Shown here piece by piece: positions 1-5,433 of a DNA stretch of 9,800 bases. The stretch covers positions 1 to 9,800 of the forward strand of contig JAJYMR010000052.1 in assembly GCA_021786815.1 (NCBI GenBank). The letters run 5' to 3'. The notes beneath the pieces are model-generated. The model saw only the letters and a program-made list of their open reading frames with translations. It did not search any database and was not told where the DNA came from. A program made the translations under genes and the position numbers. Source of the stretch: Deltaproteobacteria bacterium (GTDB taxonomy: Bacteria > Desulfobacterota > Binatia > Binatales > Binataceae). Positions within the stretch are counted from its first letter, which is position 1, and every line of letters begins with the position of its first letter.

Positions 1-63
1 CGGAGCGGGGCGATAACTGGCGCAGGCGCTCAGCAGAACGCCGGCCAGCAGGAACGCCTTCAT
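1..63 (-). CDS. N-terminus of a lipoprotein (partial, runs off the left edge)
   Basis: Only the first 21 codons are in the window. They read MKAFLLAGVLLSACASYRPA and onward: a Lys-containing start, a hydrophobic stretch of about 10 residues, and a lipobox Leu-Ser-Ala-Cys with Cys14 as the lipidation site. This predicts cleavage by signal peptidase II and anchoring in the membrane, probably the outer membrane because Asp is not at +2. An in-frame ATG three codons upstream (position 72) is possible, but GGAG directly abuts it. The same GGAG (73-76) lies 9 bases before the ATG at 63, so 63 is preferred. The mature function cannot be told from what is visible. The gene is divergent from nuoI. Confidence 0.6.
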   Translation of the reverse strand, partial: MKAFLLAGVLLSACASYRPAP

Positions 64-86
64 GCACTTCATCTCCGAGACTTCAG

Positions 87-106
87 CACTTCGCGGGAAC
101 GAAGTG
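87..106. promoter_or_regulatory. Hairpin/inverted repeat upstream of the lipoprotein gene
   Basis: CACTTCG (87-93) pairs with CGAAGTG (100-106) around a 6-base centre. Two further outer pairs, one of them G-T, are possible. It lies 24 bases upstream of the lipoprotein start at 63 and would be in that gene's leader if transcribed from further upstream. It could be a protein-binding dyad or an RNA hairpin. No T-run follows on either strand, so a terminator is unlikely. Confidence 0.35.
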
Positions 107-362
107 TTTCGCGAACCCGTGGCATGCACATGAACCTCGACTCATGGTACGACATGCAGTTGCGTCCGACGAACGCTGTCGGAGTATCCCACCGACATTA
201 TTAACGGACGCCTTCGCCCAAGCGCCAGCTTAGGCCCCGTCCGGGGTGCCGCGGCGGGAGCCGGACGCTTGCGCCCGCGCAGCTAAAGACGGGACTAACC
301 GTCGGGCCGACGCGAGACGCGCCTGCCATGCCTGAGCAATATCAGGGGCGCGTATTTGCGCC

Positions 363-392
363 TTGACTGCCCTTCCCTGTGGTTTCTATAGT
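363..392 (+). promoter_or_regulatory. Sigma70-type promoter for nuoI
   Basis: TTGACT (363-368) and TATAGT (387-392) are separated by 18 bases. Each box matches five of six consensus positions. The predicted transcription start near 399 leaves a leader of about 70 bases before the ATG at 469. An alternative GTG start at 379 would lie inside this promoter, which argues for 469 as the start of nuoI. Confidence 0.6.
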
Positions 393-468
393 GGCCTCTG
401 GAACTCCAGTAATTACGCTCGGGCAACGGATTGTCCGCTTTTTCACGAGCTTTTTTGGCGGTCGAGAG

Positions 469-1176
469 ATGAAAAGACGCGAAGAACTCACCTTTTGGGA
501 ACGCATCTATCTTCCCGAAGTCCTGAAAGGTCTTGCGGTCACGAACTATCACTTCTTTCGCAATCTGACGCTTCATATCGCGCACGCGATGGGACTGGCG
601 AAGGCCGAGCGGGCAGCGGCGACCGTTGCCTACCCGGACGAACGCAAGGTTTATCCGGACCATTATCGCGGAAGCCATCGGCTGACCCTGCGCGAAGACG
701 GCGCGGTGCGATGCACCTCGTGTTTTCTCTGCGCCACGGCATGTCCCGCACAGTGTATCTATATTGAAGCGGGCGAGTCGCCCGATCCGCACGTCGAGAA
801 GTACCCGGTGCGCTACGAGATCGACACGCTGCGATGCATCTACTGCGGGCTGTGCGTCGAGGCATGCCCGTGTGACGCAATAAGGATGGATACGTACGTC
901 CATCCGCGCATCTGGGGCTTCGACCGCAAGGATTTTGTGGAGACCAAGGAAGTGCTGATGCACCGCTCGCGCGTGCTGGCGGAAAAGGGCCGCGACGGCA
1001 ACATGCAGGAGATGCTCGAATGGTATCGGGAGCAGGAGCGCGAGGTTTACAATCCCGAGCGCCCCGAGCTCAAAACCTATACCGAGCGCGGGCGTCCGCA
1101 GCATCTGCGTCCCGCACCCGCACCCGAGGAACTCCCCGCCGTCGATCGGCACCACGTGGCCCCGGGCGGTAAATAG
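469..1176 (+). CDS. nuoI: NADH-quinone oxidoreductase subunit I (NuoI-like, orphan)
   Basis: This is the 235-residue 8Fe ferredoxin-like subunit of Complex I, which carries clusters N6a and N6b on the electron path to quinone in the peripheral arm. Two CxxCxxCxxxCP motifs are intact: Cys82, 85, 88, 92 and Cys123, 126, 129, 133. The N-terminal stretch around residues 15-45 fits the amphipathic helix by which NuoI sits on the membrane. The frame is open upstream to a GTG at 379, but a promoter overlaps that region and family homology begins just after Met at 469. A weak GAGAG precedes this ATG. At 235 residues it is longer than the usual 150-180, mostly through a charged C-terminal tail (about 165-235) ending in a Pro/Ala-rich stretch. 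No other nuo gene is nearby, so it may pair with a remote Complex I or act as a separate ferredoxin. Confidence 0.85.
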   Translation: MKRREELTFWERIYLPEVLKGLAVTNYHFFRNLTLHIAHAMGLAKAERAAATVAYPDERKVYPDHYRGSHRLTLREDGAVRCTSCFLCATACPAQCIYIEAGESPDPHVEKYPVRYEIDTLRCIYCGLCVEACPCDAIRMDTYVHPRIWGFDRKDFVETKEVLMHRSRVLAEKGRDGNMQEMLEWYREQEREVYNPERPELKTYTERGRPQHLRPAPAPEELPAVDRHHVAPGGK

Positions 1177-1307
1177 GAATCACAGGAGGGTGGCCGCGAC
1201 TGCGCGCCGAGTCGAAAGCTTCCGCGCGTATCCGGCCGACGCGACGTTGGCGCGAGACCGCCTGCGCGCCCGCATCCGGTTACGTTCGATGAACGGGCGG
1301 CTTGCGC

Positions 1308-1313
1308 TATAGT
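1308..1313 (+). promoter_or_regulatory. Candidate -10 element for the thiC unit
   Basis: TATAGT lies 50 bases before the thiC ATG, inside an 11-base string (1307-1317) identical to the one around the nuoI -10 (386-396). The -35 is poor: the hexamer 17 bases upstream is TTCGAT. The 187-base gap after nuoI lacks the conserved pieces of a TPP riboswitch and also lacks a terminator. Readthrough from nuoI therefore remains possible. Confidence 0.35.
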
Positions 1314-1363
1314 GGCCGCGACCGCCGAGATGGGCGGGACGCACGCTTTCAAGAGGTGTCGAG

Positions 1364-2668
1364 ATGACGCAGATAGAAGCCGCACGCAAGGGAATTGTCA
1401 CCCGGCAGATTGCCGAAGTCGCCGAGGACGAAGGTCTCGCTCCCGAGCTCGTGCGCGAGCGCGTTGCAACCGGCGAGATCGTCATCCCGCACAACGTCCA
1501 TCATGAATTCCGCGCGATCGGAATCGGCAAGGGACTGCGCACCAAGGTCAACGCCAATATCGGCGCCTCCAACCTGCACCAGTTCCTGCAGGAGGAGGTC
1601 GAAAAACTCTACACCGCCATCCGCTTCGGCTCGGACTCGGTGATGGACCTGTCAACCGGGACCGAACTCGACCCGATCCGCGTCGAGCTGCTCTCGCGAT
1701 GCCCGATCATCCTGGGAACCGTTCCGATCTACCAGGTTTGCTCCGAGCGCTCGCTGACCGAGTTGAGCGTCGAGCACTTCTTCGAGGTAATCGAGCGGCA
1801 GGCGCGCCAGGGCGTCGATTACATGACGCTGCACTGCGGCGTGACGCGCGAGACCGTAAAGCGCCTGCGCGGCCATCAGCGTATCGAGGGAATCGTGTCG
1901 CGCGGCGGCTCGCTTATCGCGGCGTGGATCGAGCGCAGCGGCAACGAGAACCCTCTCTACGAGCACTTCGACGAGCTGTGCGAAATCCTGCGCGCCCACG
2001 ACGTGACCATCTCGCTCGGCGACGGCCTGCGTCCCGGCGCGACCGGCGACGCGACCGACCGCGGCCAGCTCGGCGAACTGCTGGTGCTCGGCGAACTCAC
2101 CGAACGCGCGCGCAAAGCGGGGGTGCAGGTGATGATCGAAGGTCCGGGCCACGTTCCGCTCGACCAGATCGAGGCCAACGTGCAGCTCGAGAAACGGGTC
2201 TGCTCAGGCGCGCCGTTTTACGTGCTCGGGCCGCTGACCTGCGACGTCGCGCCGGGCTACGACCACATCACGGGCGCGATCGGCGGCGCGATTGCTTCGG
2301 CGGCCGGCACCGATTTCCTGTGCTACGTCACTCCGGCGGAGCATCTGCGTCTCCCCGATATCGACGACGTGCGCGACGGAGTTATCGCGACCCGGATCGC
2401 GGCGCACTCGGGCGATCTCGTAAAGGGTGTGCGCGCGGCCAAGGTCTGGAACGATCAGATGTCGCGCTATCGCAAGGCGCTCAACTGGGAAGGGATGTAC
2501 GCGATGGCGATGGATCCGGACAAGGCGCGCCGTTACAAGGAGGAAAGCGAGGCGAGCGGCTCCAACGTCTGCAGCATGTGCGGCTCGCTCTGCTCCATCA
2601 ACATCGACAACTCCTCGATAAAATTCATCAAGAAGCGCGCCGCCGAAACCACGGAGGCCCATGCCTGA
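1364..2668 (+). CDS. thiC: Phosphomethylpyrimidine synthase ThiC (short type)
   Basis: ThiC is a non-canonical radical SAM enzyme that turns aminoimidazole ribotide into HMP-phosphate, the pyrimidine half of thiamin. At 434 residues this is the short form, lacking the long N-terminal domain of enterobacterial ThiC. Family hallmarks are visible: MTQIEAARKGI start, KVNANIG, MDLSTGTELDPIR, LGTVPIYQ, GDGLRPG, MIEGPGHVPLDQI, and APGYDHITGAIGGA. The Cys-rich C-terminus CSMCGSLC carries the 4Fe-4S cluster with CX2CX3C spacing. AGAGGTG sits 5 bases before the ATG. The 3' end overlaps the peroxiredoxin gene. The paralogue BzaF (5-hydroxybenzimidazole synthase, cobalamin lower ligand) uses the same substrate and fold and cannot be excluded by eye, especially since no TPP riboswitch precedes the gene. 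Confidence 0.9.
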   Translation: MTQIEAARKGIVTRQIAEVAEDEGLAPELVRERVATGEIVIPHNVHHEFRAIGIGKGLRTKVNANIGASNLHQFLQEEVEKLYTAIRFGSDSVMDLSTGTELDPIRVELLSRCPIILGTVPIYQVCSERSLTELSVEHFFEVIERQARQGVDYMTLHCGVTRETVKRLRGHQRIEGIVSRGGSLIAAWIERSGNENPLYEHFDELCEILRAHDVTISLGDGLRPGATGDATDRGQLGELLVLGELTERARKAGVQVMIEGPGHVPLDQIEANVQLEKRVCSGAPFYVLGPLTCDVAPGYDHITGAIGGAIASAAGTDFLCYVTPAEHLRLPDIDDVRDGVIATRIAAHSGDLVKGVRAAKVWNDQMSRYRKALNWEGMYAMAMDPDKARRYKEESEASGSNVCSMCGSLCSINIDNSSIKFIKKRAAETTEAHA

Positions 2669-3140
2669 GCTTTCCGAGCAGGAGCGGCTTGCGCCCGCGC
2701 TCGAGACGGCGCGGCGGGACCAGGACGGCAGGGAACGAAGGCTTTCCGAGTTCCGCGGCCACAACCTCGTAGTTTACTTCTACCCGAAGGACGACACTCC
2801 GGGATGCACCGTCGAGGGCAAGGAGTTCCGCGACCTTTACGAGCAGTTCCAGGCCCTCGACACGGCGATCGTCGGAGCGAGCACCGATTCCGCCGCGAGT
2901 CATCGCGCCTTCGCCGACAAGCATGCGCTTTCGTTCACCCTGCTCGCCGACGAGGGCGGCGAACTGGCGCGCGCCTTCGGCGTATTGCGCAACGGTTTCG
3001 CGGCGCGCTCAACCTTTGTTTTCGACCATGAGCTTCGCCTGCGCCGGATCTTCCACGACGTAAGCGCGCGCGCGCACGCCCGCCAGGTGCTCGACTTCGT
3101 CCGTTCGATGGTCGAGGCGCGCCGGATGCTCGGGGGATGA
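2661..3140 (+). CDS. bcp: Thiol peroxidase of the PrxQ/BCP family, single cysteine
   Basis: A cytosolic peroxiredoxin of 159 residues that reduces peroxides. The active-site segment YPKDDTPGC holds Thr46, Pro47 and the peroxidatic Cys49; Arg116 in ARSTFVFD completes the usual Thr-Cys-Arg set. In Escherichia coli BCP a resolving Cys lies five residues after the peroxidatic one. Here that place is Lys54 and the protein has no other cysteine, so it must work as a 1-Cys enzyme needing an external thiol. The first 30 residues are diverged: the normal AP-x-F-x-LPDQDG is loosened to APALETARRDQDG. The ATG overlaps the last codons of thiC (8 bases) with GGAGG three bases upstream, which suggests translational coupling and joint expression with the Fe-S enzyme. 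Confidence 0.85.
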   Translation: MPELSEQERLAPALETARRDQDGRERRLSEFRGHNLVVYFYPKDDTPGCTVEGKEFRDLYEQFQALDTAIVGASTDSAASHRAFADKHALSFTLLADEGGELARAFGVLRNGFAARSTFVFDHELRLRRIFHDVSARAHARQVLDFVRSMVEARRMLGG

Positions 3141-3152
3141 GGCGCGGGCGCG

Positions 3153-3167
3153 TACAATGGTTATAGT
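3153..3167 (+). promoter_or_regulatory. Weak promoter candidate before the rhodanese-E1 gene
   Basis: Two overlapping -10-like hexamers, TACAAT (3153-3158) and TATAGT (3162-3167), lie in the 78-base gap between the peroxiredoxin stop and the next start. Neither has a convincing -35. They may give internal transcription of the third gene in the unit, or be incidental AT-rich sequence. Confidence 0.25.
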
Positions 3168-3188
3168 TGCATTTCAGAGCGCCAAAGA

Positions 3189-3205
3189 CCCGTTATCCTG
3201 ACGGG
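3189..3205 (+). promoter_or_regulatory. Small hairpin before the rhodanese-E1 ribosome site
   Basis: CCCGT (3189-3193) pairs with ACGGG (3201-3205) around a 7-base loop, ending 13 bases before the start codon. It could modulate translation or stabilise an mRNA end. There is no T-tract, so it is not a terminator. The stem is short and may be chance. Confidence 0.25.
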
Positions 3206-3218
3206 ACGGTTTAGGAAA

Positions 3219-4454
3219 ATGTCCAAGACTTCAAAGCACATTCTGGACGAGGCCCGCTCCGCTATTAAGCAGGTCGATATCGACGAGGCGCGCCGGATGA
3301 TGGAGCAGCCCGGCACCGTGGTAATCGACGTACGTGAGAGCGACGAGTGGCGCCAGGGACATCTCGGCAACGCGATCGGCATTCCGCGCGGCTTCCTGGA
3401 GCTTAGAATCGAGGAGAAAGTCCCCGACCACAAGACGCCGATAATCGTGCAGTGCGCGATGGGAACGCGCTCGCTGCTCGCGGCGCGCACCCTGCGCGAG
3501 TTGGGCTACGAAAACGTCTACAACCTGATCGGCGGCTTCAACGCGTGGAAGGACCGTGGTCTTCCGTGGGCCGCCGAGCGCCAATTCTCGAGCGACGAGG
3601 TGACGCGTTATTCGCGCCACTTCGTAATCCCCGAGGTCGGCGAAAAAGGCCAGGCCAAACTGCTCGACTCGAAGGTTCTGGTTCTCGGAACCGGCGCGCT
3701 GGGCTCTCCGGTATCGCTCTATCTTGCCGCGGCGGGTGTCGGCACGATTGGACTGGTCGATTTCGACGTGGTCGATCTGTCCAATCTCCAGCGCCAGATA
3801 ATCCATACGACCGAGCGGGTCGGCACGCCCAAGACCGAGTCCGCGCGCACGGCGATCAACGCGCTGAACCCGGGAATCAAGGTGGTCTCACACGACGTCC
3901 GGCTCTCGTCGGAAAACGTGATGTACATAATCAGGGACTACGACGTCGTGATTAACTGCGGCGACAACTTCCCGACGCGCTATTTGATAAACGACGCGTG
4001 CGTGTTCGCGCAGAAGCCGCTGGTTGACGGCGCGATCTTCCGCTTCGAGGGCAACGCGACCGTGTTCTATCCGGCCAAGGGCGGACCATGCTACCGATGC
4101 CTCTATCCCGAACCGGCGCCGCCCGATATGGCGCCGTCGTGCGCGGAGGCAGGCGTGCTCGGCGCGCTTCCGGGGATTATCGGCTCCATCGAGGCGCTCG
4201 AAGCGATAAAGCTCATCCTCGGCACCGGCAACTCGCTCGTCGGCCGGATGGTTTACTTCGACACGCTCTCGGAGCGCGATTACGTGCGGATGCTCAAGAT
4301 AAAGCGCGACCCCAACTGCCCCGTATGCGGCGACCATCCGACCCAGACCACTCTTATCGACTACGAAGCGTTCTGCGGGCTCGGGCCGGCGAACAACGGC
4401 GGCGCTCATGACGGCGCAAACGGCCTGGCGGACGCCGGCTCGGCGGGCAGGTAG
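3219..4454 (+). CDS. moeB: Rhodanese-E1 fusion: MoeB/ThiF-type sulfur-carrier adenylyltransferase
   Basis: A 411-residue two-domain protein. Residues 18-120 form a rhodanese domain (VIDVRESDEW, loop CAMGTRS with active Cys79, GGFNAW). Residues 123-385 form an E1-like domain with nucleotide loop GTGALGS (157-163), DFD (181-183), NLQRQ (189-193), CGDNFPTR (247-254), CAEAGVLG (Cys308), and two zinc pairs, CYRC (291-294) and CPVC (367-370). Such E1 domains adenylate the Gly-Gly end of MoaD or ThiS, and the rhodanese supplies persulfide sulfur for molybdopterin, thiazole or related products. Here the rhodanese is N-terminal, the reverse of MoeZ/MOCS3/Uba4. A Gly/Ala-rich tail of about 25 residues follows the E1 fold. 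AGGA lies just before the ATG. It is the last gene before the terminator. No MoaD, ThiS or ThiG is nearby, so the partner is unknown. Confidence 0.85.
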   Translation: MSKTSKHILDEARSAIKQVDIDEARRMMEQPGTVVIDVRESDEWRQGHLGNAIGIPRGFLELRIEEKVPDHKTPIIVQCAMGTRSLLAARTLRELGYENVYNLIGGFNAWKDRGLPWAAERQFSSDEVTRYSRHFVIPEVGEKGQAKLLDSKVLVLGTGALGSPVSLYLAAAGVGTIGLVDFDVVDLSNLQRQIIHTTERVGTPKTESARTAINALNPGIKVVSHDVRLSSENVMYIIRDYDVVINCGDNFPTRYLINDACVFAQKPLVDGAIFRFEGNATVFYPAKGGPCYRCLYPEPAPPDMAPSCAEAGVLGALPGIIGSIEALEAIKLILGTGNSLVGRMVYFDTLSERDYVRMLKIKRDPNCPVCGDHPTQTTLIDYEAFCGLGPANNGGAHDGANGLADAGSAGR

Positions 4455-4490
4455 CCGGGAACGGTCGAAGATGGTGAAATAGCCGACAAG

Positions 4491-4523
4491 GCGGGCGCTC
4501 CCGTCGAGCGCCCGCTTTTTTTT
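4491..4523 (+). terminator. Rho-independent terminator after the thiC-bcp-moeB unit
   Basis: GCGGGCGCTC (4491-4500) and GAGCGCCCGC (4506-4515) form a perfect 10-bp stem with a 5-base loop CCGTC, followed immediately by eight T (4516-4523). It is 36 bases after the rhodanese-E1 stop codon and is the clearest terminator in the window. The following phosphatase gene is therefore probably expressed from its own start site or by limited readthrough. Confidence 0.93.
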
Positions 4524-4624
4524 GGGGCGACTCCGGAGATTCGCAGGCGAAGATCCGCAGGAGAACTTTGAACATGGCGCTTGGACCGTTTTACGTCGCA
4601 CAGAAACTGAGTCAGGGAGGGGCA

Positions 4625-5272
4625 ATGCGCGGAATCGTCCTGCTGATGCGGCATGGCGAAACGGCCTGGAATCGTGAAGGCCGCGTGATGGGGCAAAGTC
4701 CGGTGGAACTAGACGCGGGCGGCCGTGCGCAGGTCGAGGCTGCAGTGCCGTTCGCCCGCACAATCAAGCCCGAGATCATCGTCACGAGCCCTCTCTTGAG
4801 AGCGCGCCAGTCGGCCGAAATAATCGCCCAAGGTCTCGGCGGAATCGAAGTCGTCGAGGACTCGGGGCTCGAAGAGGTACGCTACGGGCGATGGCAGGGG
4901 ATGGTCTATGAGGACCTGCTCAAGGATTCTGACTACGAGCGCTACCGCGAGCATCCGCTGACCACGCCCACGCCCGGCGGCGAAACGATCGGCCAGGTGC
5001 AGCAGCGCGGGGTCGACGCGATACTGCGCTCTATCAGGAACCACCTCGGAAAGCGTCTTCTGTTCGTATCCCACGGCGACATTATCAGGACGGTCCTCTG
5101 TCACTTCATGGGTCTCGAACTCGGACACTTCCGGCGAATCAGGATCGACAACGCGACCTTTTCGGCCGTGCAGGTCGTGAACGACTTCGCCGAGGTGAAA
5201 TTCCTCAATCTTCTGCCCGATCCCGAGCGCGCATTCGTCTCACCTTTCGCGCGTCGCAACGAAAAGAGCTGA
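4625..5272 (+). CDS. Histidine phosphatase family protein (phosphoglycerate mutase-like)
   Basis: A 215-residue cytosolic phosphatase of the RHG branch, which works through a phospho-histidine. Visible residues: Arg9-His10-Gly11-Glu12 (catalytic RHGE), Arg59 in SPLLRARQSAE, acid Glu84 in LEEVRYGRWQG, and the second catalytic His150 in FVSHGD. These families include GpmB-like phosphatases, CobC (alpha-ribazole phosphatase) and broad sugar-phosphate phosphatases; sequence alone does not choose between them. The ATG at 4625 is preferred: GGGAGGGG lies a few bases upstream and the RHGE falls at the usual place. An in-frame ATG at 4574 also has AGGAG 10 bases upstream and would add 17 residues. 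The gene starts about 100 bases beyond a strong terminator, with only a weak promoter-like TTGAAC near 4568. Confidence 0.83.
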   Translation: MRGIVLLMRHGETAWNREGRVMGQSPVELDAGGRAQVEAAVPFARTIKPEIIVTSPLLRARQSAEIIAQGLGGIEVVEDSGLEEVRYGRWQGMVYEDLLKDSDYERYREHPLTTPTPGGETIGQVQQRGVDAILRSIRNHLGKRLLFVSHGDIIRTVLCHFMGLELGHFRRIRIDNATFSAVQVVNDFAEVKFLNLLPDPERAFVSPFARRNEKS

Positions 5273-5291
5273 GCGGGCGTCACTCGCGGCT

Positions 5292-5321
5292 TTGCCTATC
5301 GGCACCCGCTCGAAATACAAT
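5292..5321 (+). promoter_or_regulatory. Candidate sigma70-type promoter for the ThDP enzyme gene
   Basis: TTGCCT (5292-5297) and TACAAT (5316-5321) are 18 bases apart, matching four and five of six consensus positions. The predicted start near 5328 falls in a 12-bp perfect palindrome (5326-5337), a place where a repressor would block transcription. The leader to the ATG at 5434 would be about 105 bases. Confidence 0.45.
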
Positions 5322-5433
5322 CGGCGCGGCCGGCCGCCATTGCATTGATTCTTCGGCGAATGGTTGCCAGCGTGGAAAATCACGTCCGTGCGTCGCGCAA
5401 ACCGGGATGCACGCGCCTGGGAGGGCTTTGACG

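Larger units (their letters stand above)
64..468. other. Intergenic region between divergent lipoprotein and nuoI genes
   Basis: This is 405 bases with no credible gene. It holds a 7-bp hairpin (87-106) in the lipoprotein leader, an 8-bp palindrome TTCGCGAA (108-115), three short dyads with 5-bp arms and 6-base centres (288-303, 331-346, 347-362), and a sigma70-type promoter (363-392) facing nuoI. I saw no tRNA, no riboswitch core and no T-tract terminator. The longer antisense reading frames that extend into it from nuoI show no recognisable protein. Confidence 0.6.

Noticed and set aside
108..115. Palindrome TTCGCGAA
   Set aside because: Only 8 bp, CG-rich, and not paired with a promoter; too short to call an operator alone.
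379..468. Extended 30-residue N-terminus for NuoI from a GTG at 379
   Set aside because: The TATAGT -10 box of a good promoter (363-392) overlaps this GTG, no ribosome site precedes it, and the added residues have no family likeness; the ATG at 469 is better.
295..1155. 286-codon minus-strand frame opposite nuoI
   Set aside because: It is antisense to a certain NuoI gene, shows no recognisable domain, and long antisense frames are expected in GC-rich coding DNA.
1184..1190. Strong ribosome-site-like AGGAGGG after nuoI
   Set aside because: No ATG, GTG or TTG lies at a usable distance downstream; only a CTG with a short Arg-rich frame follows.
1177..1363. TPP or cobalamin riboswitch upstream of thiC
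   Set aside because: I could not find the conserved CTGAGA or downstream TPP-box sequences, nor a B12-box-like core.
3888..4763. 291-codon minus-strand frame spanning the rhodanese-E1 gene end and the terminator
   Set aside because: It crosses an intrinsic terminator and two real genes, and has no recognisable motifs.
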